Assembly: GCA_964036195.1 (NCBI GenBank)
Contig: OZ038451.1
Span: 12,466,529-12,530,528, forward strand
Direction: 5' to 3'
DNA length: 64,000 nt
From: Sphaerolaimus hirsutus
Lineage: Eukaryota; Nematoda; Chromadorea; Monhysterida; Sphaerolaimidae
This document shows, piece by piece, positions 49,272-60,220 of the stretch. The position numbers and the translations under genes were made by a program. Position 1 is the stretch's first letter. Each line of letters opens with the position of its first letter. A model generated the notes under the pieces. It was not told the DNA's origin, ran no database searches, and saw nothing but the letters and a program-made list of their open reading frames with translations.

Positions 49272-49490
49272 GGCCCCCACTAGCTAGTTGACATCGCAAA
49301 TTTTTGTCAACTGAAAGCCAACAAATGTCAAGAAATAACACAAAAATTTCTTTAAAGCATCACACTTTTCACATCACACACAAAAACAATTTAAATTTAT
49401 TGTCGCTATATAAAATTAACGATGCTCTATCACAAAGGGAAATCACATAATCAACCAAAATTTAGTTGACATCCAGCTAGTGGGGGCCAT
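49272..49490. mobile_element. MITE with GGCCCCCACTAGCT ends
   Basis: gggcccccactagctagttgacat on the left, gttgacatccagctagtgggggcc on the right. The interior shares tgctctatcaca with the related tract at 52735-52920. It ends 44 bp from the TBCC stop codon. Confidence 0.75.
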
Positions 49491-49533
49491 TAAAACAAAT
49501 TTAAAAAAATATAAATGCGCGCGGAACGTCATC

Positions 49534-52500
49534 CTAACTGGATTCAAACTTCCAACTTTTCCACTGATCCTTTGGCAATGCCCGCCAATTAGGCGACTGT
49601 TTACCGGCTGCGAGCCAACTAAAATCTTGAATCTCCTTCCACTTGTTGGGCCGGTTGATGTCGAGCCCGGCGGAGCTGAACAGTTCCTTCATTTTCTCGT
49701 CGCCGATGCCATCGAGCAGGTATGGCTGAACCTGCGAAATGGTATGCGGCGATTTGTAGTTGCAACAGCAGATTGGCGGTCCACACAGCAGTTGTCACGC
49801 GTGTGTCAACTGGTCTGTGTCAACTCAGATTACCGCAACACGTCTTCACGCTTAGGGTTGGCCGATGTTTTTTAAACGTTTTTTTTTTAAAAACACGAGG
49901 TCCGAAACGTTGTTTTGTTTAAAACATCGGCCAAAATTTTTAGTACTAAGCAGTAGGTATTTTGCAAACTTTTTGCGCGCAAGCGCGCAATTTCACACAC
50001 AAATTGACATTGGTGGTTGTTTTCATTGGTTTCGTGGCATTTTAAGTATCAAAGCATCCATTTCTATGTGCTACCATGGGTAAATAAGCCGTCATATGTT
50101 GCTGTAGTATATAATATTCAATAAATGTGCTTCCATGTACCTCCACAGTGTGTAACATCACTCCCAAATTAAACACTGTGCTGTGCAGTGGGTCACTGGA
50201 CATCAGAAATTTTTTTTTTGAAAATAGATGCACTGTGGGGCGTGATGTCATAGGTATGCGAAAAAAGAGTGTTCTAATAAAGACGAGAATATGCTGACAT
50301 GCCTCTTCCCACCCCAAAGTAACAACCTCCTTTTATAACCTTGTTTGATCACTATTCCGTCCCAAACTTTACTTGAAGTCACGAACATTCGACTATAAGG
50401 CGATATATGAACATGTCGACAAAAATGGACATTTTTGACACAAATCACCACTTATAATGCTATCCCATGGCTCCACAACCATTAACTGGTCATGTATAAC
50501 ATCACGAGTATTGTCACTTGTCTGATATACCTATATATGATGACCCAGGAACATATATGGGAGCAATAAAAAAAACGTAAAAAAAAAGTTTTTAAAAACA
50601 AACAAACATGGCGTTAAAAAAACGTTTTTTCCAACCCTAGTCACGCTTCATGTTCACAGAGCGATCTCCAAATGCACATGCGGCAATGTTAAAAATAACT
50701 ACCTATTACGGCATTGGAAGATCGCTCTGCGACAAGTGAAGCTGAAATGTGGGTTGACACAGACCAGTCGACACACACGGTGTCAGGGCCGTATCCAGGG
50801 GGGGGCGGGGGGGGGGGCTGCAGCCCCCCCCCTCCCGGGGTGAGACCAAAAAGTGACCGGAAAATGCGACTTTTTCAATGTCAGCGTAAAAAATTTTGCG
50901 CGCAAGCGCGCATTCTTCACCAGACATAAGGTATTATCATCGGATTTGCTCCATGTGGCAACAAATCGTTATAAATACACTCATTGTTGTGTTTTTTGCT
51001 GTTTTTATGTATATTTACATACATATACAGCATTCCATGGCGCTGACGCCAACGCCAATGGCGCCATGGCGTGGCGCCTACCAATGGCGCCAGTGCCATG
51101 GCGCCATTCCGCCACTATGTAGCTAAAATTTTAGGGGGGGGGGGGGCTGAGCCCCCCCCCCCCCCCTCGCCGGCCTCCGTAAACAAGCAGCCCCCCCCGC
51201 TCAAAAATCCTGGATACGTCCCTGCACGGTGTAAAATTCTTGACGCAAAATAATCGGTGCAAAAAAATCCAACAAAGCCCACATCGATCTGGGCGCAGCT
51301 CTCCATGATGGCGGCACCGGTCACGTGCAGGGCCACGGTGCACTCGGAGCTGGTGTGCGCGCGCAGCTGCTGGCAGCACACCACGAACGTGCACCGCACG
51401 CAGTCTTCCACGAAGACAGATGTGCGAGTCTGTGAGGTGTGACGAAAGTTGTGATATTTCCGTTGTAGACATGTAAACACACATCGACATTAAACACCGA
51501 TGTGGTATAAGATAACAAGCATTTTTCCGATGTAAATATCAATGGAGAAACGTTTATCAAAATAACGATATTGGCGAGTCACACATAGGGTTCAAACGGG
51601 ATTGACTTTTCGGGATCGGGATCGGGATTCACTTTTTGAGATTTCGGGATCGGGATCGGGATTGGGATTGGGGTTTCGGGATCGGGATCGGGATCGGGAT
51701 TGGTTTTTTGAGATTTCGGGATCGGGATCGGGATCGGGATTGGCCGGGATTGGGGTCACGGGATCGGGATCGGGATTGGGATAGGCATTTTTCCGGGATC
51801 GGGATTGGGTTCTAAGGATAGATATTTTGGCCATTTTTCTGGCATTCACAGTTGTTCATAAAGGTCTCAAAACACTGTTGGATGCCAGAAAAGTGGCATA
51901 AAATTGACACTGGGGGTTTGCATCCACTTTTTTGCATGCAAAAACGTCATTATTTCACTTTTTATTATTTCCACTAATTTTTCCGGGATCGGGATCCCGG
52001 ACTTGGGAGTTTCTCGGGATCGGGATCGGGATTTGAAAACTTTCGGGATCGGGATCGGGATTGGTATTTTTGAGATTTCGGGATCGGGATCGGGATTGGG
52101 GTTTCGGGATCGGGATCGGGATCGGGACTGGTAAATCCCGGAATTTCACGGGATCCGGGATCGGGATCGGGATCCCGTTTGAACCCTAGTCACACACTAG
52201 GTGCATGTTTTCCAACTGGTCTGTGTCAACTAAGATTCCAGCTTCACGTGTTGTTGAGCGATATTGCAATGCACTTGCCGTAATATTTATTTTTCAACAT
52301 TGTCGCATGTGAATTTGGAGATCGCTCTGCGAAACGTGAAGGCGAAATCCGAGTTGACAAAGACTAGTTGACACACAAGTGTCAACAGTGTGCGGGCCGC
52401 CATCGACGTGTCACACCACCAACAACCCTATCAACGGCAATCTTCACACTCATTTCATCAAAGCTCCAACGCACCGGCGCCGCAACCAGCACACATCCAA

Positions 52501-54363
52501 CACATCTGGCCACGTGCAGCGTGCCCGCCCCGCCCGGCAGAAACACGCGACAATCAGTCAAATCGGCCAGCGTAACGTCGCGCCCGTCGGTCGCCTCGGC
52601 GGGCAGCGTGTGAGACCCGCCCGACAGGTTGGCCAGGTCGCACGGCGTGCACAGAGCGGACACCAACGCCGACATGCCCGTTGACTGTGGGTGGTTTGCA
52701 AATTTGGGGGTATTTGGGTCCACATACACTAAATAGTTGACATCAAATGTTGTGTCAACTAAATTTTGGTTAATTTTGTGATGTCAACTTTCCTATGTGA
52801 TAGAGCATAGTTAATTTTAAATAGTGACACTTAATTTCCATTGTTTTTATCATGTGTGATGCATTAGAAAATTTTTTGGTGATATTTAGTTGACATTCAG
52901 TTGACACGAATTTTCGATGTCAACTGGTGCGTGTGACCTTTATGGACACTAGTCGAATGAGCAAGCGGTGAGCTCAGGCGCAAGTGCGTTAAACACATTT
53001 CAGAGCACGAAATGATGAAGCTATTGGTCTCACTAAATAGTTGGACAAAAATGCTTTCAAATAAATACGCTCCGTTCCCGTCAACTAAAATGCGTTGAAA
53101 ATAGATTTGAGGTTTGCGTAGCCGACGACCACGTAGCCAGTCATGTACCCATTTACTTCAAAGTATACTGCTGAAATAGGTGCAAACCCACCTTCTGTTG
53201 GGCTTCAATCGGTTTGGGAGCGTCACTTTTCTTCGCCGGAGGGTCAGACCTCGGCTTGAACGAGAATCCGGTTTTTGGTTTATATTCCCGCTGCATAGCC
53301 ACATACGCGATGCGCACCTGTAAAAAATAGGGACAGTACAGAGCCTGACAGGTGATAGAATGTGGGGAAAACTAGGGTTGGCAAACGTAGTAAATCTTCA
53401 ACATTCAAAAAATAGTAAATCTTTAACATTCAAAAACTATTTTTATCGAAATTACAACAACAACAACATTCAAAAAAGCCAACTTCCTCAAGCTGCTGTA
53501 GCGCCTTGCGCGCATCATAAGATGGCAATATGGCTTCATTTTCCCCGATCAACCCAGCCATGGCATCTATCTCAGCGCCGAGCTTAGCCAATGACTCTTC
53601 CAAATTGGCTCCGCCTTCTTTCTGGGATTGCGCGATGGCTTTAGCGTTCTCGTGGCGCGATGCGAACGAATTCAGGAAGTCGACGAGCAGGGGATCGCGG
53701 CCAACTGTCCCAGCTGGTTCGGCTGAGATGATTTGAGGCTTTTTTTCTAAACTAAAAGTCGACAAAATGCGATTTTGAGTCAATCGCATTTAGTGTCAGA
53801 TCCAATTCACAGCCTGTGGTGATGTCCAATTTGGCTCTATCATGCCTACACTAAGTTCCATATGTTGACAATAAAGTGTCACATTTTGAGCCTTTGAGTC
53901 ACTCACACTCTCAACGTATATGTAAAAATGGGGTGTCCATAAAATTCCATTCGCAAGTGCAAAACTGTTTTGGGGAGGGAAATGGACTTTTCGACTACTT
54001 GCGCGCGAGAACATATTTGTTCCCGGCGACGCTGAGGCTGCCTTATGAACAATTTATGGACTTGCCGACGTTTGCCAATTTTCCCTCAAAAATGTCAAAT
54101 TTAGCACTATCATATGATGTGATGTCAAAAAATTAAAGTAAAATTATAAAACATGTAAGGGAGTAGCCCCAAATGACGTTTCTGAGTCTAAATAGAAATT
54201 CTCATATTTTGCACTTGTCGAATTTTTGGACCGCCTCATTTACAATTGGACATTTCAGCGGTGGCCGTGCAAATTCCTAGAACTCACCGCTATCGGTCTT
54301 GGCGACATTCCTTGCCTCTAGACGAGCGATCATTTTGGCCCGCTTGTCATCTATCGACGCCAT
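49534..54363 (-). CDS. TBCC: Tubulin-specific chaperone C (tubulin cofactor C)
   Basis: Six exons in perfect phase: 54288-54363, 53484-53746, 53192-53317, 52475-52684, 51283-51429, 49534-49731 (stop TAG), 339 codons; human TBCC is about 346. Exon 2 gives the N-terminal helical, tubulin-binding part (FLNSFASRHENAKA). Exon 3 is the basic linker (FSFKPRSD). Exons 4-5 form the beta-helical C-CAP/cofactor C domain, with CCQQLRAH carrying the Arg finger (about R248) that with cofactors D and E triggers GTP hydrolysis by tubulin. Exon 6 has the typical end (DFSWLAAGKQSPNW). The protein acts in the cytosol in folding alpha/beta-tubulin dimers. All introns are GT-AG and several hold hAT-type MITEs. 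The start ATG is preceded by an in-context GTTAACC. Confidence 0.93.
49853..50639. mobile_element. hAT-like element in the last TBCC intron
   Basis: tagggttggccgatg...tttttccaaccctag. Flanks ttcacgct (49845-49852) and gtcacgct (50640-50647), 7/8 identical. Contains the palindrome tgcgcgcaagcgcgca near 49974. Related copy at 59736-60220. Confidence 0.75.
50784..51224. mobile_element. hAT-like element in the last TBCC intron, exact 8-bp duplication
   Basis: CAGGGCCGTATCCAGG...CCTGGATACGTCCCTG, flanked by CACGGTGT at 50776-50783 and 51225-51232. Inside: g- and c-runs, tgcgcgcaagcgcgca near 50897 and a short GGCGCC element at about 51030-51118. Confidence 0.85.
51586..52188. mobile_element. hAT-like element with GGGATCGGGATCGGG arrays
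   Basis: TAGGGTTCAAACGGGAT...ATCCCGTTTGAACCCTA, flanked by GTCACACA at 51578-51585 and 52189-52196. Two arrays of cgggatcgggatcgggattgg surround a short unique centre. Lies in TBCC intron 4. Confidence 0.85.
52735..53180. other. TBCC intron 3 with a repeat related to 49272-49490
   Basis: 52737-52925 has agttgacatc words, tgatagagcat and an end-to-end inverted layout like the 49272 MITE. The rest is unremarkable. Confidence 0.45.
53790..54285 (-). other. TBCC intron 1
   Basis: GT-AG intron between the first two coding exons (53747-54287). No repeat ends seen; AT-rich. Confidence 0.5.
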
Positions 54364-54967
54364 GGTTAACTAATGGATTACGTGCTTAAATGTAAAATTT
54401 TAATAGGAAAAACAATTGAGCTTTGACGACCAGTTTCAAAAATAATATTGACCTAACAGAAAATAAAATCCGCCTAAATTACAGGACAAAAATGCGTCAC
54501 TACATGCAGAACGGTGCACCTATATTTACAGAACACAATTTTGCTTGCTTAGTGGGTTTCGGTCTGTCCGCGCGGCGCCAGTCCCAGTCGAATGTTAGAT
54601 GTCTGCTGGGTGCGAATTGGGTACCACGGCAGAAGGATGTCCCGGTATTTACGCCCGCTTTCTGTGGGTGGAGGATTTGGGGTTTTCATTTTGCATATTG
54701 ACACGTAAAAGTAAAACTATTCGCAATTTGTTTTCAGATACCACCTTTACTCTGTGGACGCAAAGTATGCGCAGAATGCTACGATAATTTAATGAATAAA
54801 TCTTGTGATAAATTTCGTGATTAACTGTTCCATAGTAAAACCGAATTATTATTATGCAAAAACTGTATAAATTTTGGTTCATTATTCAGATAAATAGGTT
54901 ACGGTATGTTTCCATAGAAGTGTGATGTCCGCCGAGTACAGTACACGCATGGGATCTCAAAATCTAC
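54364..54967 (-). promoter_or_regulatory. Spacer between NDUFC2 and TBCC
   Basis: 604 bp separate the NDUFC2 stop codon from the TBCC start codon on the same strand. It must hold the TBCC promoter and the NDUFC2 3' UTR; minus AATAAA-like words occur near 54790-54800. No TATA box stands out. Confidence 0.35.
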
Positions 54968-55963
54968 CTACTCATTTAAAATGTAAAACGTGCGACCAAA
55001 CACACCAGGATTCAGGTGCTCGAAATCTTGTGGATGCAACTGTACGTAGTGATCGATGATACGGTCCCTCAATCCCATATGATAATCGTAGAACTGCCCA
55101 AGGAAGTAGGACGCGCCCACAATTGGTATACCCCAGGCGGTTTTGGTCAGCAACCCTGCAAATTATGAAATGAAATGATGAAATGAAAAGCGGGTGTTTT
55201 GAAAACAGCATTCAAAATATCGACTCGGCGCTTCTAAATTACCGTAAACCCTCGATTAGTTCCCTTGAACACTTCCCCTTACCGCCGGGCGAGAAAATAA
55301 ATCCTTCTTGAATAGTTAAATAAGATAAATAACATGAATCATTAACGATTGATGATGCCAGGCAGCAAAAGACCCTTGAGTGATCCGATTCACAGAAAAT
55401 GAATCGATGAACATTAATTTTAGTCATAAATATTATAAATTTGTTGAATTAATTAATCCTGCAGCGAATCGGCAGACCATCCTCTCTCTCGACAGACTAC
55501 AAAATGTGGTTGCAAATTTTGAAGAAAAAATCTAGTCCCCCTTGAATAGTCCCCACTCGAATTTTTCTACTGCAAAAACCACCCAAGGGAACCAGACGTC
55601 TAGATACCCAACTCATTAGGTTTATCTAGTCAGTTGCTCTCAACCAGAATCCATGCCCAGACATAACTCACCAGTAAACGCCGGTTGTTTAGTCAGGTGC
55701 GTTCTAATGTAATGGGCAGCAGAGTAGGCGATCGCTGTGTAAAGGCCGCTCCTGCCGCCTGTTTGCCACGTAAACGGATCGTACCTGAAAAGTGTGTACA
55801 GAAATGATTTTAGAATCTTTTTGGAACGATGCCAAATGTGTGAGTGAAAGTGATCGCGAAAAACGGACCACGTCCACACTCCCGTTGGGCCGCTGCGATG
55901 CCTCAAAGGTTCGTCTTTAAGTTTACGCAGCCAGTGCACGTCTCTGTCGACTTCCGAGCCCAT
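54968..55963 (-). CDS. NDUFC2: NADH dehydrogenase (complex I) subunit NDUFC2-like
   Basis: Three exons in phase: 55869-55963, 55672-55784, 54968-55155 (stop TAG), about 131 codons; human NDUFC2 has 119. Exons 2 and 3 show the conserved pattern: an N-terminal hydrophobic helix, LTKQPAFTG before a second helix, then RDRIIDHYVQLHPQDF, matching the RDRE...KLHPEDF end of animal NDUFC2. It is an accessory subunit of the membrane arm of mitochondrial complex I. Exon 1 (MGSEVDRDVHWLRKLKDE) and its GTCCGT donor are less certain; GTGTGG and GTGGAC nearby are alternatives. Only the C-terminal half strongly supports the assignment. It sits head-to-head with PP1c, 1,049 bp between start codons. Confidence 0.75.
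55200..55620 (-). other. NDUFC2 intron 2 with hairpin-family remnant
   Basis: 55242-55300 (accgtaaaccctcgattag, gaacacttcccctt) and about 55535-55590 resemble a diverged, TACCG-type palindromic element. No exon. Confidence 0.4.
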
Positions 55964-57012
55964 GAGTTACCGCCGCGGAAGCAAAAAACACAACAGGCAA
56001 ACCGACACCGGAAAGAAATCTTGGCGGCGTGCCAAGGACAGAGATTTCGTGATCTTTTTGCGCGCATCAACTCGGTTACGGTATGATGTTCGTCAGCACA
56101 AGGTTCAATAGACTTTAAAAAAGTTTGATAGAGAATGTCGGATATTTCGGTCATCGTAAATAACCGTAAGCTTATCGACCATACACTGTGGCAGCTGGTG
56201 GAAATGGCGAAATAACGTTGACTGGTGAGTCACTTTACCTGGAAAAAATAACTTTATTGTGGCTTATGGACCTCACTGCAGAAAAATACAAATAAGGTAA
56301 TAACCAAACTTATGGCAAATGTAGAATGTACCTCAAGAAGCTATGATCGGACACGAAAAGCCTAGGAGGCATTTTCTATAATTTTCGAATTAACACCACC
56401 AATCTTATAAGCACAATGAATCGTGAAAGATATGGTCTGACTGTATTGCTTTGGGGATATAAGTCTGTTGATACTTATGTACCCAGTAGAAATGTCCGTA
56501 TACTCATCCACTGATGTCTGGCACGGACCAGCTTGTGTTTGGGTAAATTCAGCTTAAAACGTGAAATTTTATTGATTGCGTCGCCCTTTATTTAGGTTGT
56601 TAATAATGTGCTTCTGTCAAATGGCTCCGACGGATGAGTGTCAGTAACTGTTCAAAAAAATAAATTATTTTTGCTTTTTTTGTTGTCGTCTAGCCGTCGC
56701 GTGGTAGTGCCAATATTATGCCTTAATCTGTGCATCATTTGTGTCACCGCAAACGTTTTACACCCGATCTGGTAGTTCGCGCAAAGCACTATATGCGCTT
56801 TGAAAGACACGCCCTCTACCTGCGCAGTTTCATCCAGTCAACAAATTTCACATTTATTAGTCAGGTATATTTTATCGACACGTCTGGAACGATCGTTGAT
56901 GCAGCTCCGACAAAAATTCCTGCCGCCATCCCGCTCAATTTCCTGACGCGCGTCTCTGCCATCAATAATTCGCTGGGCCTTTTTTATTTGAGCGGCATAT
57001 CAGCGCCCGGCG
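55964..57012. promoter_or_regulatory. Shared 5' region of NDUFC2 and PP1c
   Basis: Divergent start codons at 55963 (minus) and 57013 (plus). The region is free of recognisable repeats, unlike most of the window, which suggests it is functional. Minor ORFs on either strand (for example minus from 56154) lack recognisable domains and may be upstream ORFs. Confidence 0.45.
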
Positions 57013-58857
57013 ATGGCAGAGGCGGATAAAATTAATTTAGACAGCATTATAGCACGTTTACTGGAAGGTCCGTGAGTCTTGGCTGAGTGCCAATTGTTTT
57101 CTGGCCTCTTGCATTATTTTGGCACCGAAGCTACTTAGGCTGAGTAACAAATTGCTGTTTCCCCTTGGAATCTTACGGTTTCTTTTATTGTCGTAAGAGG
57201 GTAAAGGTGTTGAGTAATTCAAGTGCAAAAAAGGGTGGCATCTCTATTTCCACAGTAATTGAATTTCCACTTGAATGCGTCCCATCATTTCCGCGAACTA
57301 CAGAATTTCCAGAAGCCAAATATTTACCACTTAAGTACTTGATCTTATTTAAAGTTTCCATAACCTCAATTAATCCCCATGTTTACTGCTCCCTTCCTTC
57401 GCAGTACGTGGTTCAAAACCGGGCAAAAATGTGCAACTCACTGAGAGCGAGATCAAAGGTCTGTGCCTCAAGTCGCGGGAGATTTTCCTGTCACAGCCCA
57501 TCATGTTGGAGTTGGAGGCACCCCTCAAAATTTGCGGTTGGTTTGTTCTATGGTGTCACATGTGCAATGCTATGTGCAAATTCCTGGTTACCCATTCGAT
57601 TGTTTTGTTCGGGCACGATTTCTATCTGAGCTATGTGTAGCTGCGGTTCAAATTGGCGGCCATTAAGACATGTATATTGCATTATTCCATGCATGTCGAG
57701 GGGTGTTTACTCTTTTCTCAGCTCGCTCAGACCTGAGGGTATTTCGAGAGAGGTTAATTCAAGGGGGTATTTCGACTGGGTAATTAATTCAAGAGGGTAT
57801 TTCGTGGGGGGCGGCTAATTCAAGGGGGTACTTCCAGGGGGTTGATTCAAAAGGGTATTTCGACAAAAAAAGGTGTGTTCTTTTTTACTCTGCAAAAAAA
57901 CGTTTGAATTAACATTGCCAATTTGCGCCAGTACGGCAACTTCTGCCACTGCTGCAGCCCATCTGGATACGACTTTGATGACTAAATAGCCGATGACAAA
58001 AGCAATATTTAGTCCTTTATTCGAATGGTATACGGTAGATTCCACTACGAAGGTAACTATATGCAATTTGAATATTTACATATCGCTCGCAGGTGACGTC
58101 CACGGTCAGTACTACGACCTCCTGCGACTGTTCGAATACGGTGGCTTCCCTCCGGAGTCAAATTATTTGTTTCTGGGCGATTACGTTGACCGCGGTTTGT
58201 GCTAAAAATTTTTTTGTAGTTGTCCTTTGATCTCTTACACTTTCATACCCAAAAATGAAATTGAAGAAACTACTTGATTACAAAGTTTCGTGGCGTTTTG
58301 TATACATCGATTTTTCGACGGGTGCAAATCCTTTCACGAAAAACCCATTAATTTTCAGTTTTTGAGTTTTCAGTTTCATTACGTGGTGATCTCTCATTTA
58401 CCTTTTTCGTTTGATTTTGGTCTGTGAGAAAGCATCACGATTAGCGTTCCAAACATGGGTGTTTTTCAGAAAATATAATGTCCGCAAATCTCTCAAAAAT
58501 TAAATATTAAATCTCCCTGAAAACCTCCGAGAAAATAAAAATAAATATTTATATTTTCTCATAAAATAAATATAATCAAATCTCTGCAAAAGCCAGGAGA
58601 AAATAATAAAAAATAAAAAAATTTTATTATATTTTCTGAGATTTAAAAATACAAATCTTCCCGATTTTTCAACCCTAATCACGATCCATCATTTTTGTAC
58701 GCAACTCTTAACTTCTCCCACTTTACAGGCAAGCAGTCATTAGAGACCATCTGCCTGCTGCTCGCGTACAAGATTAAGTACCCGGAGAACTTTTTCTTGT
58801 TGCGCGGTAACCACGAGTGCGCCAGCATCAATAGGATATACGGGTTTTATGACGAAT
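57013..58857 (+). CDS. PPP1C: Protein phosphatase 1 catalytic subunit, first four exons
   Basis: Exons 57013-57067, 57405-57536, 58093-58194, 58729-58857, all GT-AG and in phase, encode residues 1-139 of a ~330-residue enzyme. Seen: [27 protein letters not shown], then the metallophosphatase motifs GDVHG (residues about 62-66), GDYVDRG and RGNHE, which bind the two catalytic metals. The enzyme is the Ser/Thr phosphatase of many cytosolic and nuclear PP1 complexes. Exon 1 uses an unusual GTCCGT donor. GDVHG instead of the common GDIHG is a conservative change. The exon that should begin after FYDEC is not found up to 64000, so the gene continues past the window through a large, repeat-filled intron. 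Confidence 0.95.
57720..57870. mobile_element. Palindromic-family fragment in PP1c intron 2
   Basis: Repeated ggtatttcga/taattcaaggg words at 57738-57860, one arm of the CGAAATACCC family. Confidence 0.5.
58195..58728 (+). other. PP1c intron 3
   Basis: AT-rich; 58495-58660 has inverted aaaataaatata stretches and ctccgagaaaata / ttttctgagat words, a degenerate palindromic repeat. No exon. Confidence 0.45.
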
Positions 58858-58929
58858 GTGAGTCTTGTTATTTTATGCGATTGGGAATACATGCGAACGT
58901 AGTTGCCAAAGTCTTGCCACCGTTCATCG

Positions 58930-59420
58930 CAACGTAGTCGTTTAAACGTAATTACGTTTACTCGAAAAATACGTATACTTGAGTACTGAATAAATACGTA
59001 TACGTTTCCCCCAGAAACAATATCAGTACTCACATTTACGTCGACTTATGGAAGTACGCGAGTACAGAAAACGTAAATTCAGAAATTTGTTGAGGGAGTT
59101 TGGGGTGTTTTTACAGATAGAAACGGCTCATACGGCTACGAAAATGGCACCGGAAATAATCAGAATTGCGACGAGTATGGTGACCGATCACCCCCACTAT
59201 TCTTTTTTTTCACTTTTACATTTTCCTGGGTACAAAATTGGAAAATACCCACTTTTGCGTCTTTCCTGAGTAAAAATACTCGTTTTCCGTTTACTCACAT
59301 TTTACGCAGTGTAAAAGTAAAAAAAATTTACTTTACGTTTTCTGTATCCAACGGTGAGTAAAAATAAGAGTTTACGTTTACTTTCAAAAGAGTTAACTAC
59401 TTTTAACAACTCTGCATCTC
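58930..59420. mobile_element. GTTGTTAAA family element, diverged
   Basis: tacgtttactcgaaaaatacg near 58957 and the right end cttttaacaactctg at about 59400-59414 match the 39446-41132 family. The left end is unclear. In PP1c's open intron 4. Confidence 0.5.
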
Positions 59421-59735
59421 ACGCTTGGCCGCGGTGCAGCGCACACGTGATAACTGATTAAAGCTGGTCTGCGTGTGCCGTCTTAGCCGGCCGCCGGCGG
59501 TCACGCGGCTGGGCGCATGAATTGAAACTTGCTTGCATTCAGACGTCTAAATAGCGCGACCATTTTGCCGTCTCCCTTTACCCTTCAATGCTTTTTTGTT
59601 GTGTTTAATAGACGTTTACCCGGGCTGCGTGACTTGTTTAGATCCGGTGCAACTGCATCAATGCGGCTGATTATGTTAGCCCGCTGCCGGTTTTGTGTCA
59701 GTTTTGTTCGCCATCGGCGCTGGTACCGGGTGGGG
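59421..59735. other. Nothing recognised
   Basis: Intronic position. A GC-rich patch at 59430-59520 has no credible ORF. Confidence 0.3.
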
Positions 59736-60220
59736 TAGGGATGGCCGAGAGATTTTTAAATGGTTTAAAAAACGCTGTTTTTAACGAATTTAAAAACGCC
59801 AGCATAGATACTGTTTTTTAAACGCAGCCAAAAGTTTGTACTTCACTAGGTATTTTGCAATTTCACATACCATTGTTGGTTTTTCAATTGTTTATACATT
59901 TTTATCTTAAAAGCTTCCATTTTCTAATGCTAGTGTGTGTAATAAATGAAGCTGTAGTATAAGGTGGCGTAGTATAAGGTAATCCTGCCAATGTGCTCCC
60001 ACATACTTCCACAAGTGAAACACCCTTCATGTCCTTTAGTATAACCTTATTTAAGCACTTATTTATGCCCAAATTCACTTGAAGTCACAAACATTCAACA
60101 AAATGTTATCATATACGCAACGAGCCGACAGAAAATTGGATTTTTGGGCAGAAATGACCAACTTTGGTAACTTTCAAAAAGGGATTTATTTAAAAAAAGA
60201 GCGTTGGTTTTCCATCCCTA
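59736..60220. mobile_element. Copy of the TAGGGTTGG element
   Basis: tagggatggccgagag...ttttccatcccta, with tttaaaaaacgctgtttttaa near the left end as in 49853-50639. No matching flank duplication seen. Confidence 0.6.

Noticed and set aside
55903..56154. 83-codon minus-strand ORF overlapping NDUFC2 exon 1
   Set aside because: Out of frame with the NDUFC2 exons and without a domain; at most an upstream ORF.
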